Below, in pieces: positions 43,360 through 51,871 of a DNA stretch of 64,000 nt; the first letter of the stretch is position 1, and each line of letters opens with the position of its first letter. Under the pieces are notes generated by a model. It saw only the letters and a program-made list of their open reading frames with translations, made no database searches and was not told the DNA's origin. A program made the translations under genes and the position numbers. This DNA comes from Pseudomonas kribbensis. GTDB taxonomy: Bacteria; Pseudomonadota; Gammaproteobacteria; Pseudomonadales; Pseudomonadaceae. The DNA is taken from contig NZ_CP029608.1 in assembly GCF_003352185.1 (NCBI RefSeq), positions 2,728,001 through 2,792,000 on the forward strand. The letters run 5' to 3'.

Positions 43360-43854
43360 TTAGCGACCGTGAGCGGCCGCTGCCAACTGCCCCGCATCGA
43401 CCCGCACAAACACCGAATCACCCACCGCCGTCAGCACATCCCCGGCATACACCTCACAGATCACCCGGCTCTTGCGCCCGACTTCTCCTTCGACTTTCGC
43501 CTTCAACGTCAGCGGTACGCCCATCGGCGTCGGCTTGATGAACTTGATGCCGAGGTTGCCGGTGACGCAGTTGATGCGTGGCAGACTTTCGGCTTCACGC
43601 CCTTCGGCGCGGTAGTGGTAAGCCATCGCTGTCCAGTTGGAGTGACAGTCCACCAGCATCGCGATCAACCCGCCGTAGACCAGCTCCGGCCAGCCGCAGT
43701 ATTTGGCCTCGGGCACATGCTCGGCCATGACGTGTACGCCGTCTTCGTGCCAGAAACTCTTGATGTGCAAACCGTGCGGGTTGCTGCTGCCGCAGCCGAA
43801 GCAGACGCCGTCGGGGGCGGCGGTGTCTTGCAGGGAGGTGTCGAGTGGGGACAT
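43360..43854 (-). CDS. hotdog-fold (PaaI-type) thioesterase
   Basis: A 164-residue single-hotdog protein. 'GVCFGCGSSNPHGLHI' is a cysteine-containing lead common in this subgroup, 'YGGLIAMLVDCHSNWTAMA' carries the catalytic helix with an acidic residue (Asp), and 'GVPLTLKAKVEGEVGRKSRV' is the standard strand. Hydrolysis of an acyl-CoA is likely; the acyl group is unknown. It is first in a minus-strand set that continues with RidA and GST genes. Confidence 0.88.
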   Translation of the reverse strand: MSPLDTSLQDTAAPDGVCFGCGSSNPHGLHIKSFWHEDGVHVMAEHVPEAKYCGWPELVYGGLIAMLVDCHSNWTAMAYHYRAEGREAESLPRINCVTGNLGIKFIKPTPMGVPLTLKAKVEGEVGRKSRVICEVYAGDVLTAVGDSVFVRVDAGQLAAAAHGR

Positions 43855-43924
43855 GCCGGGGTCATCCTTAAACTGTTAGCCGAACCGGGCGGATTCTAAC
43901 CCCGAATAAAGGACGAAGCGTGAT

Positions 43925-44761
43925 TTAGTCCGGCGCCAGATCCCCAAACCAGTAAGCTGCCGTGACGCCGCCATCCATGAGGAAGTCGCTGCCGGTAATG
44001 AAGGTGCCCTCAGGTCCCATGAGCAAAGCACCCACGGCTGCCACTTCATCCGGTGTGCCACCACGCCCGGCGGCGCTGCGTTCAATCATGCGCCGGTAGC
44101 CTTCACCGCGCGGGCCGCTCAACTCATCCCGGGCCAGTGGCGTGAAGATGATGCCCGGGCTGATCGTATTGACCCGCGCACTTCGTTTACCCCATCGCAC
44201 GGCCTCGGCCATGACCCGCAGCGAGTTGCCGCGTTTGGAGACTTGATAAGCATGCAGCGGGTCGCTGATGCATTCGGCGGACAGCATTGGCAACGCCAGC
44301 AGTTCCTCGGTCGGTGTCGTCGCCAGCGCCTTGTTCTGTTCAGCGCTCAGCGCCGGCAAGCGGTGCCCGGATTGCGAGGCAATCACGATGGCTGAACCGC
44401 CGGCAGCGATGACCTGGCCGAATTCCTCCAGTACGACGGCCGTGCCGTACAGATCGACGCGCAAAATGGTTGCGGCTGACGCTTGCGAGGGTGAAACCCC
44501 GGCCGCGTGGATGACCCCGCTGATGTCACCGAGGGCGGTAGCGGTCTGGACCAGCGCTTGCACCGAGGCGCGAGAGGCAACGTCTACCACGGCGGTGGTC
44601 ACGTCGAAACCGGCATCGAGCAGGACCTTTGCGGCGGCATCGGCGTTTTTCTGTTTGAGATCGGCCAGCACCACATGCTTGCCTGCGCTGACACGCCGGG
44701 CAATCGCCTGGCCGATGGCGCCTGCACCGATCACCACGATCACTTTTGCAGAGTTGTTCAT
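43925..44761 (-). CDS. short-chain dehydrogenase/reductase
   Basis: A 278-residue SDR oxidoreductase. The nucleotide site is 'VIGAGAIGQAIARRV' rather than the standard T-G-x-x-x-G-x-G, with an acidic residue after strand two ('VVLADL'), favouring NAD. The catalytic residues fall in 'IASQSGHRLP' (Ser) and 'HAYQVSKRGN' (Tyr-x3-Lys). 'NTISPGIIFTPLARDEL' closes the active site. It is divergent from a LysR gene, with a strong operator dyad between them. Confidence 0.92.
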   Translation of the reverse strand: MNNSAKVIVVIGAGAIGQAIARRVSAGKHVVLADLKQKNADAAAKVLLDAGFDVTTAVVDVASRASVQALVQTATALGDISGVIHAAGVSPSQASAATILRVDLYGTAVVLEEFGQVIAAGGSAIVIASQSGHRLPALSAEQNKALATTPTEELLALPMLSAECISDPLHAYQVSKRGNSLRVMAEAVRWGKRSARVNTISPGIIFTPLARDELSGPRGEGYRRMIERSAAGRGGTPDEVAAVGALLMGPEGTFITGSDFLMDGGVTAAYWFGDLAPD

Positions 44762-44807
44762 GGGTTCACCTCACATGAGAGCCGGATTCCCGACGAGGTG
44801 AACGACT

Positions 44808-44838
44808 CTATATTGCTGCTGATTGCTCAACAATATAG
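44808..44838. promoter_or_regulatory. LysR operator-like dyad
   Basis: CTATATTG (44808-44815) and CAATATAG (44831-44838) form a perfect eight-base-pair inverted repeat with a 15-base spacer, centrally placed between the divergent SDR and LysR genes. It fits the ATT-N-AAT style LysR recognition site. Regulation of the SDR gene by the LysR protein is inferred. Confidence 0.7.
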
Positions 44839-44873
44839 GGTTGGCTGCATGCCTTAGTGAGGGATTTTCATCA

Positions 44874-45779
44874 ATGTTGCGCGCAGATCTGCCTGGCCTT
44901 ACAGCCTTCATCGCGATTGCCGAACAACGCAGTTTCAGTGGTGCAGCGCGAGTATTGGGAGTGTCTTCGTCGGCGCTCAGCCATTCGATGCGCAACCTGG
45001 AGGCGCGCCTGGAAATGCGCCTGTTCAACCGCACGACGCGCTCGGTGTCGCTGACCGAGGCGGGGGAGCAGTTGCTCAACGGGGTTCGACCGTTGATGAA
45101 TAACCTGGCGAACGTGGTCAACGAGGTCACCTCCGCCCGGATCAGCCCTTCAGGGTCGATCCGTATCAGCGCGTCGGAGTCGTCGATCCGGCCGTTGATT
45201 CGCCACGTGGTTCCCGAGTTCATTGCCCGCTATCCGAACATCCATATCGAGTTCGTGGCCGACGCTGCGCTGCAAGACATTGTCGGCGACGGTTTTGACG
45301 CCGGCATCCGGCTGATCGATGACGTGCCACGGGACATGATCGCCATCCGCTTTGGGCCCGACGTGTGTTTCGCTGCCGTGGCCTCGCCGGACTACCTTCA
45401 GCAGCATCCGGCGCCACAGGTGCCGCAGGATCTCAAGGCCCATCGCTGCATTCGCTTTCGCTTCACCGGTGGCGGTCTGTTTCGCTGGGAGTTCAGACAG
45501 GGCGAACAAAGCGTCAGCCTGGATGTGGAAGGTCAGTTGACGATGGACAACCTCAACCTGATGGTCGAGGCCGCGCTGGCCGGTGCGGGAATCGCCTGGG
45601 TGCCGCAGTCCCTGGTGGCGGAAGCTTTGCAGGCCGGCCGGTTGGTCCGCTTGCTGGAGCCATGGAGTCCAAACTATTCGGGGCTCTGCCTGTATTACCC
45701 GGCCAACCGACATCCGCCTACCGCACTGCGTTTGTTTGCTCAGGCCGTGCGGGACTGGGCGAGCCGGGGCGTCTCATAG
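44874..45779 (+). CDS. LysR-family regulator of the SDR gene
   Basis: A 301-residue LysR-type regulator. ATG 44874 is preferred: GAGGGA precedes it and the protein then begins directly at the helix-turn-helix domain ('LPGLTAFIAIAEQRSFSGAA', 'SSSALSHSMRNLEARL'). A frame from 44823 adds 17 residues covering the operator. The effector domain includes 'GSIRISASESSIRPLIRHVV' and 'DGFDAGIRLIDDVPRDMIA'. It is divergent from the SDR gene. It ends seven bases from another LysR gene on the opposite strand. Confidence 0.92.
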   Translation: MLRADLPGLTAFIAIAEQRSFSGAARVLGVSSSALSHSMRNLEARLEMRLFNRTTRSVSLTEAGEQLLNGVRPLMNNLANVVNEVTSARISPSGSIRISASESSIRPLIRHVVPEFIARYPNIHIEFVADAALQDIVGDGFDAGIRLIDDVPRDMIAIRFGPDVCFAAVASPDYLQQHPAPQVPQDLKAHRCIRFRFTGGGLFRWEFRQGEQSVSLDVEGQLTMDNLNLMVEAALAGAGIAWVPQSLVAEALQAGRLVRLLEPWSPNYSGLCLYYPANRHPPTALRLFAQAVRDWASRGVS

Positions 45780-45786
45780 CGTTGCC

Positions 45787-46740
45787 TCAGATCAACAACC
45801 CCAACGTATCGAACAACTCGACATCCTCCGGCCTCGCCGAGCGTGCGCGGCGGCGTATCACTTGCAGCAGGCAGTCGACAAAACACTGCGCCGCCGCGCC
45901 CAGCGGGGCGTTGCGCGGGGTGACGATGCCGATGACATCATTGGCGAAGGTCTCGGCCAGATCGAGCCGGGCCACGCGTTCGCGATAGCCGGGCACTGTC
46001 AGCATGGGTTCGGGAAAGTAGCTGAGCATGTCGGTCTGTTCGATCAGCGACAACGTCAGTTGCGGCGAGTGCGCGCGGTGGATGTGTTGCAGGTCGATCT
46101 GCGCGCCGTGTTGCCAGAACAGCTCGGTCATCAAGCCTTCGTGGCTGGCGTCGGGGTAGTTGACCACCCAGTCCTGGTCGAGCAGTTGGTGGATGGAACT
46201 GGCCTTGCGCAGCGGATGATCGTGGCGGGCGACCACGGCCATGCGGTAGGAAAAGATTGGCTCGCTGACGAACTCCGGACGCGGCAGCAGCGACGAGACC
46301 AGGCCTACCGCGAACTCCATCGTTCCGTCGCGCAGTTTTGGCAGGGCCACGGCCATCAAGCCTTCGAAGATCTCCAGACGCACTTGCGGCATGCGCTGGC
46401 GGAACAGGGTGACGACTTCCGGCAGCAGGGTCATGCCCATCCACGGCGAGATGCCCAGGCGCAACTGGCCCTGGGCCTGATCGCTCAGGTGTGTCAGCTC
46501 CAGTTGCGCGCGCTCAAGCTGACTCAGCATCTGCCGCGCATGCTGCAGCAGCGACTGGCCGTAAGCGGTCAGCACCACGCCGCTGGCATTGCGTACCAGC
46601 AGCGGCAATTGCAGGTGTTCCTCCAGTTCGCGCAGGGCCTTGGCCACGGCGGTCTGCGAAACGCCCAGTTGCCGCGCCGCCGCACGAATGCTGCCGCAGT
46701 CGGCAATCATCACCAGCGCCCGCAGTTGATGCAGCTTCAT
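45787..46740 (-). CDS. LysR-family regulator of the M20/MFS pair
   Basis: A 317-residue LysR-type regulator. The start is ATG 46740, six bases after AGGAG; an upstream in-frame GTG/ATG leader is rejected. The DNA-binding domain opens 'MKLHQLRALVMIADCGSIRA' with 'SQTAVAKALRELEEHL', a subgroup that includes aromatic- and amidohydrolase-linked regulators. It is divergent from the M20 hydrolase and MFS genes, which it probably controls. The 143-base intergenic region contains no dyad I could fix with confidence. Confidence 0.9.
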   Translation of the reverse strand: MKLHQLRALVMIADCGSIRAAARQLGVSQTAVAKALRELEEHLQLPLLVRNASGVVLTAYGQSLLQHARQMLSQLERAQLELTHLSDQAQGQLRLGISPWMGMTLLPEVVTLFRQRMPQVRLEIFEGLMAVALPKLRDGTMEFAVGLVSSLLPRPEFVSEPIFSYRMAVVARHDHPLRKASSIHQLLDQDWVVNYPDASHEGLMTELFWQHGAQIDLQHIHRAHSPQLTLSLIEQTDMLSYFPEPMLTVPGYRERVARLDLAETFANDVIGIVTPRNAPLGAAAQCFVDCLLQVIRRRARSARPEDVELFDTLGLLI

Positions 46741-46883
46741 CCCTTTCTCCTGTTGTGACGGTGTAAACCCACGGTTTTCAGCCCCCGTTTTTTGCGACTG
46801 CCGCGGCATTCGGCAAGTCATTAGGATCGCAGGGTATCAGTCGAACACCCGAAAACGCCCCCATAAAAACAAGGAACCTGCTG

Positions 46884-48062
46884 ATGACCGATCTGCCTGC
46901 ACTGCCCGGTATCCGTGCGCTCGAAGAAGAAATGATCGCGCTGCGCCAACACATTCACGCCTACCCGGAACTGAGCTTCGAAGAGTTCGCCACCGCCGAT
47001 CTGGTGGCGGGCAAGTTGAGCGAGTGGGGCTATGAGGTGCATCGCGGGCTGGGCGGTACCGGCGTGGTCGGCCTGCTGCGCCAGGGCAGCGGTGACAAGA
47101 TGATCGGCCTGCGCGCCGACATGGATGCGCTGCCGATCATCGAGCAGACCGGGCTGCCGTATGCCAGCCGCCACGAAGGCGTGATGCACGCCTGCGGGCA
47201 CGACGGGCACACGGCGATGCTGCTGGCAGCCGCGCGCCATCTGGCCGAAAACCGCAATTTCGACGGTTCGCTGGTGGTGATCTTCCAGCCCGCCGAAGAG
47301 GGTGACGGCGGCGCGCAACGCATGCTCGATGACGGCTTGTTCGAACTGTTCCCGTGCGACGCGGTGTTCGCCATGCACAACATGCCGGGGTTGCCGGTGG
47401 GCAAGCTGGGCTTTCTCGAAGGGCCGTTCATGGCCTCCACCGACACCGTGACCATCCGTGTCGATGGCGTTGGCGGCCACGGCGCGATGCCGCACAAAGC
47501 GGTCGATCCGGTGCTGGCGGGATCCGCAATTGTCATGGCGTTGCAGAGCATCGTCTCGCGCACTGTCGACCCACTCGACACGGCAGTGGTGACGGTGGGG
47601 GCCTTTCATGCCGGGATCGCCGCCAACGTGATTCCCGATCACGCCGAGTTGCAGTTGAGCGTGCGCGCACTCAAGGCCTCGGTACGTGACGATTTGATCG
47701 AGCGCATCACCCGCATCGCCCAGGCCCAGGCCAGCGGTTTCGGGGCGCGGGCGACGGTGGATGTGGACGAAGCGCAACGCTTCCCGGCGCTGTTCAACGA
47801 TGAAGCCAAGACCGCTTTTGCGCGGCAAGTGGCGATCGATTGGGTGGGCGAGGAAGGGCTGATCCCGAACATGAAACCGCTGACCGGCAGCGAGGATTTC
47901 GCGGTCATGCTGCAACGCTGCCCCGGCTGTTACCTGCTGATCGGCAATGGCGACGGGGAGGGCGGCTGCATGGTCCACAACCCCGGTTACGACTTCAACG
48001 ATGACTGCCTGGCGACCGGCGCCAGTTACTGGGTGCGACTGGTGGAAGCCTTTTTGGCCTGA
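46884..48062 (+). CDS. M20-family amidohydrolase (hippurate hydrolase type)
   Basis: A 392-residue zinc peptidase of the M20D group, which releases acyl groups from N-acyl amino acids or processes indole conjugates. Metal-binding motifs are 'GLRADMDALPI', 'HACGHDGHTAMLL' and 'IFQPAEEGDGGAQRM', and the C-terminal 'PLTGSEDFAVMLQ' supplies the last ligand. Its length fits HipO-like proteins. AAGGAACC precedes the ATG. It is followed within 30 bases by an MFS transporter, so hydrolysis of an imported conjugate is likely. Confidence 0.94.
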   Translation: MTDLPALPGIRALEEEMIALRQHIHAYPELSFEEFATADLVAGKLSEWGYEVHRGLGGTGVVGLLRQGSGDKMIGLRADMDALPIIEQTGLPYASRHEGVMHACGHDGHTAMLLAAARHLAENRNFDGSLVVIFQPAEEGDGGAQRMLDDGLFELFPCDAVFAMHNMPGLPVGKLGFLEGPFMASTDTVTIRVDGVGGHGAMPHKAVDPVLAGSAIVMALQSIVSRTVDPLDTAVVTVGAFHAGIAANVIPDHAELQLSVRALKASVRDDLIERITRIAQAQASGFGARATVDVDEAQRFPALFNDEAKTAFARQVAIDWVGEEGLIPNMKPLTGSEDFAVMLQRCPGCYLLIGNGDGEGGCMVHNPGYDFNDDCLATGASYWVRLVEAFLA

Positions 48063-48092
48063 TCCGTTTCGACAATTTCAGGAGTTCGCCCC

Positions 48093-49397
48093 ATGTCCAC
48101 CGTCATTACCAGCGCTGCGGCCACTGCTACCGCGACGCGCAAGCCCATCGGTGCGCGGGCCATTGCCGCGATCACCATTGGCTCAGGCCTCGAGTTCTAT
48201 GATTTTTCCGTCTACAGCTTTTTCGCCACACTCATTGGCCGGCAGTTCTTCCCGGTGGAGAGCACGCTGGGGCAATTGCTGCTGTCACTGGCCACGTTCG
48301 GCGTCGGCTTCGGTATGCGCCCGATTGGCGGAATCGTGTTGGGCGCCTACGCCGACCGGGTCGGCCGCAAACCGGCGATGATGCTCACGCTGTGGCTGAT
48401 GGCGCTCGGTTCGCTGCTGTTTGCCATCGCCCCCACCTACGCGCAGATCGGCCTTGTGGCACCGGTGCTGATTGTGCTGGCGCGACTGGTTCAAGGGTTT
48501 GCCATGGGCGGTGAAGTGGGGGCCTCCACGGCGATGCTGATGGAGTACGCCGACGACAAAAACCGAGGTTTCTATGGGAGCTGGCAGCTGTTCAGCCAGG
48601 GCTTGAGCTTCATGTTCGGCGCGCTGGTGGCGCTGGGGTTGAGTTCGACCTTGTCGGCCGAATCCCTCGAAAGCTGGGGCTGGCGACTGCCGTTCGTACT
48701 GGGGATGCTGGTGATTCCGGTGGGGCTGTATATCCGTCGTCACCTCGATGAAACCGCCGAGCAGGAACCGCCAGACGAAGGCGCCACCTCCGGCCTGCGC
48801 CTGATTTTCCGGGACTATCGCAAAGTCCTGCTGACCGGCGTATTGCTGGTGATCGGCAGCACGGCGTCCAGCTACATCGTGCTCGATTACATGACCAACT
48901 ACTCCGTCAGCGTGCTGCACCTGCCGATGACCATGGGCACCACCGCTGCGTGCCTGGGCGCGCTGGTGCAGATCAGTCTGTCGATCTGGGCCGGTCGCCT
49001 GAGCGACCGCATCGGCCGTCGCCGCACCATCGCATTGGGCTGCATTCCGATGCTGTTGCTGATCTACCCGGCGTTCATGTTGATGAACCGCTTTCCGACC
49101 CTAGGCACGCTGTTGGGCGTTTCAATGGTCACCACATTGTTTCTGGTGCTGATCACCGTGCCGACACTGGTGCTGGTGACGGAGATGTTCCCCCGCAAGA
49201 TTCGCGCGTCGGGACTGTCGATTATCTATTGCCTGGGGGTGTCGGTATTTGGCGGGTTTGCCCAGTTCTTTGCCACCGGGTTGATCGGACTGACCGGCAA
49301 CAACAACGCGCCTGCGCTGTATGTGATGACGTGTCTGTGCCTGACCCTGGCGGGGCTGGCGATGGTACGGGAGACCGCAGGCAGGCCGCTGGAGTGA
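48093..49397 (+). CDS. MFS metabolite:proton symporter
   Basis: A 434-residue carrier of the major facilitator superfamily, metabolite:H+ symporter (citrate/shikimate/alpha-ketoglutarate-like) subgroup. Twelve hydrophobic segments are likely. 'GSGLEFYDFSVYSFFATLIG' is the family start of TM1, 'GAYADRVGRKPAMMLTL' is the conserved loop 2-3, and 'LVQGFAMGGEVGASTAMLM' is in TM5. It lies 30 bases after the M20 hydrolase and presumably imports its substrate. AGGAG precedes the ATG. Confidence 0.92.
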   Translation: MSTVITSAAATATATRKPIGARAIAAITIGSGLEFYDFSVYSFFATLIGRQFFPVESTLGQLLLSLATFGVGFGMRPIGGIVLGAYADRVGRKPAMMLTLWLMALGSLLFAIAPTYAQIGLVAPVLIVLARLVQGFAMGGEVGASTAMLMEYADDKNRGFYGSWQLFSQGLSFMFGALVALGLSSTLSAESLESWGWRLPFVLGMLVIPVGLYIRRHLDETAEQEPPDEGATSGLRLIFRDYRKVLLTGVLLVIGSTASSYIVLDYMTNYSVSVLHLPMTMGTTAACLGALVQISLSIWAGRLSDRIGRRRTIALGCIPMLLLIYPAFMLMNRFPTLGTLLGVSMVTTLFLVLITVPTLVLVTEMFPRKIRASGLSIIYCLGVSVFGGFAQFFATGLIGLTGNNNAPALYVMTCLCLTLAGLAMVRETAGRPLE

Positions 49398-49416
49398 GCG
49401 GCCCGGGCGCGGCGCA

Positions 49417-49701
49417 CTAGTTGCGCTGCGCCAGGTTGCGTTGAAACTCTTCGAAGCTGCACGGCAGCGTCGTGGCTTTGCGTTTTTTCGACTTGTCGTG
49501 CTCGTCGGGCAATTGATCGCTCAACTCCCAGACCTCAAGCATCTTCGCGTACTCGAAGGCGTGGCGCGGGCTGCTCTGAATCCATTGCTGGAAGGCCTGG
49601 CGTTCGTCAGGCGTGCAGGTTTCGTCTTGCAGGCGCAGGCACCAGTGCGCCGCCTGATTGAGGATTTCATCGTCGGCGTCTTGAGGGCTTTGGAGGTTCA
49701 T
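49417..49701 (-). CDS. stand-alone DUF4880 (FecR N-terminal-like) protein
   Basis: A 94-residue cytoplasmic protein starting at ATG 49701, which follows an AAGCAGTCA-type weak site. It is nearly only a DUF4880 domain: 'ILNQAAHWCLRLQDETCTPD' and 'AFQQWIQSSPRHAFEYAKM' match the N-terminal cytoplasmic part of FecR/PupR anti-sigma factors. The transmembrane and periplasmic FecR parts are missing, and the tail is basic then short. No ECF sigma factor gene is nearby. Either it is a relic or, since such short proteins recur in Pseudomonas, a soluble sigma-binding modulator. Convergent with the MFS gene. Confidence 0.78.
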   Translation of the reverse strand: MNLQSPQDADDEILNQAAHWCLRLQDETCTPDERQAFQQWIQSSPRHAFEYAKMLEVWELSDQLPDEHDKSKKRKATTLPCSFEEFQRNLAQRN

Positions 49702-49915
49702 TGACTGCTTCCAGGATGGCCGGAGAGGGCACTTTACCCTGCCTCTTGCAAAAAAAACGTCAAAGTTCGACAGGGATTTAGCTTGCCTGACGGACAGAAT
49801 GCGCGTGCGCCGGACAGATCGCGCCGCCATTTACGCTTTTCGCAGATTTGCCATATTCAGTCACATTTCGTTGTAGATAGTGGGCAGCCCAACCGGTTTC
49901 CAATGAGGCTGCATC

Positions 49916-51826
49916 GTGTTTCCACGTCTTCTGTGTTCGCTGTCCGTGTTGAGTCTGTCCATTGCCGCCGCCCACGCGGCCGACCTTGATACCCCGCGCC
50001 TGCAGGGCATCGACAACTTCCGCGATGTCGCCGGTATCACCACGGCCTACTCGACGACCCATGACGGCACGATGCGCGCCGGTGTGTTCTACCGCTCCAA
50101 CGCGCTGACGCCGACGGCTTCGGATCTGGCGACCCTCAACGGTCTGGGGATCAAGGCCGTTTTTGACCTGCGCACCCCCAGCGAAATCGCAGCAACGCCG
50201 GACACCATGATCAGCGGCGCGACCTACCAGAACATCGACATCATCGGCGCCACCACCTCGGGTGCGAACATCACCACGGTCTCGTTCAAGAGCGCGGCCG
50301 ATGCGATTGCGATGATGCAGGAGACCAACCGCGCCTTTGTCAGCGACGCCGGCATGCGCGGTCAGCTGGGCGTGCTGTTCAACGAACTGGCCGGCGTCGA
50401 CGGTGCTGCGCTGTTCCACTGCACCGCCGGCAAGGACCGCACCGGCTGGACCGCCGCCGTGCTGCAAAGCATCGCCGGGGTCGACAACGCGACGATCATG
50501 AGCAACTACCTGGCGACCAACGACTACACCGCCGCCCGTGTGGCCAAGACCCTGGCGATGATGCCGCCGAGCATGGCCGCGGTCTACGCGCCGCTGCTGG
50601 GTGTGGAAGCGAGTTACCTGCAAGCGGGTCTGGATCAGGTGACCGCGCAATACGGCAGCATGGACAACTACCTCAAGCAGGGTCTGGGTCTGTCCCAGGA
50701 AACCATTTACGTGCTGCGCGGCAAAATGGTCGAGTACAACAGCCTGCCGGGTCAGGCCGGGCTGATCGGCAACGCCGCGGCCGGCGCGCAACTGTTGCAG
50801 GAGCTGCAGAACAGCAAGCTGTCGGGCACCTACAGCGCCTACAACTACTACCTGCAATCGGCCATCGACGCCGGCACTCTGGGCGGCGTCGAGTCAACGG
50901 TTGGTGGTCAGGTGCACGCCGATGCGGCCAGTTATCTACTGCGTCAGAACGCGATGATCGAGCAAGCCGCCGCGCCATTCGCCAGCGGCACCGACCTCAA
51001 GGTCGGCCAATACCGCTTGTGGAGCACCGCGCTCGCCGGTTACCTCGGCACCGACGGTTCGGCCCATGCGCAAAGCAGCAACGAGCACAGTCAGGGCCTG
51101 ATGGTCGGCGTCACCCAGCGCTTCTCCGAGCAACTCAGCGCACGGGGCGGGATCGGTTACAGCAAAGGCACCGTCGGCGGGGCGGGCGGCGAGGCTGATA
51201 CCGACTTCACCTTCCTCAATCTGGGTGCTCGTTATGGCTTCACCAGTCTGGAGCGTGGTTTGTTTGCCGATGCCAACCTCAGCGCCGGTTACGTCGATTA
51301 CGACAGCAAGCGCGATCTCGGCGGCGGTCTCGGTTCGGCGAAGGGCGACACCCACGGCAACCTCAGCGGCGCCACGCTGGCGCTGGGTTATCGCCTGCCG
51401 ATGAACGAGATGGTTCTGGAGCCGAGCCTCGGCGTGCGCGTCAGTCGTCTGGACCTGTTGGGCTTCCAGGAAAAGGGCAGCGAACTGGCCCTCGACGTCG
51501 ACAGCCTCCAGCAAACCCGTCGCAGTGCGGTGGCCAATCTCGACGTCTCGTTCGCCCCGATGCCCATGGGCGCGTGGCAACTGGTGCCGGGTGTGCGGGT
51601 CGGCTACGAACGTGTGCTCGGCGTTCATCAGGTCGACAGCGAAGGGCATCTGCTGGGGCTGGATATCGAACAACGCGCGGCGTTCGACAACCGCGATCAG
51701 TTCAGCGGCGGCGTCAACCTGATGGCCAACCTCGGCGCCCTGAGCCTGGGTGCCGAAGTCGGTGCCAGCGGTGGCGGCGACAGCCACGGCTTCAGTGGCG
51801 GGCTCAAGGCCAGTTATCAGTTCTGA
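49916..51826 (+). CDS. tyrosine-phosphatase autotransporter
   Basis: A 636-residue outer-membrane protein starting at GTG 49916, seven bases after GAGG. It has a signal peptide (residues 1-21, ending 'AAAHA'). The passenger, about residues 25-280, is a tyrosine-phosphatase-like domain: 'IDNFRDVAGI', 'KAVFDLRTPSEI' and the P-loop 'HCTAGKDRTG' with C169 and R175. An alpha-helical linker (about 285-365) leads to a 12-strand autotransporter barrel (about 370-636), which ends in the aromatic 'KASYQF'. The phosphatase would be displayed on or released from the cell surface, or retained in the periplasm. Targets could be phosphotyrosine, phosphoinositides or other phosphoesters. Confidence 0.93.
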   Translation: MFPRLLCSLSVLSLSIAAAHAADLDTPRLQGIDNFRDVAGITTAYSTTHDGTMRAGVFYRSNALTPTASDLATLNGLGIKAVFDLRTPSEIAATPDTMISGATYQNIDIIGATTSGANITTVSFKSAADAIAMMQETNRAFVSDAGMRGQLGVLFNELAGVDGAALFHCTAGKDRTGWTAAVLQSIAGVDNATIMSNYLATNDYTAARVAKTLAMMPPSMAAVYAPLLGVEASYLQAGLDQVTAQYGSMDNYLKQGLGLSQETIYVLRGKMVEYNSLPGQAGLIGNAAAGAQLLQELQNSKLSGTYSAYNYYLQSAIDAGTLGGVESTVGGQVHADAASYLLRQNAMIEQAAAPFASGTDLKVGQYRLWSTALAGYLGTDGSAHAQSSNEHSQGLMVGVTQRFSEQLSARGGIGYSKGTVGGAGGEADTDFTFLNLGARYGFTSLERGLFADANLSAGYVDYDSKRDLGGGLGSAKGDTHGNLSGATLALGYRLPMNEMVLEPSLGVRVSRLDLLGFQEKGSELALDVDSLQQTRRSAVANLDVSFAPMPMGAWQLVPGVRVGYERVLGVHQVDSEGHLLGLDIEQRAAFDNRDQFSGGVNLMANLGALSLGAEVGASGGGDSHGFSGGLKASYQF

Positions 51827-51843
51827 TCAACCAAAGGTGAAGA

Positions 51844-51871
51844 AAAAGGACTGCCTCAGCGCAGTCCTTTT
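51844..51871. terminator. terminator shared by autotransporter and AraC genes
   Basis: AAAAGGACTGC (51844-51854) pairs with GCAGTCCTTTT (51861-51871) around CTCAGC. It lies 18 bases past the autotransporter stop and overlaps the end of the convergent AraC gene, with T/A tracts on both sides. Confidence 0.88.
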
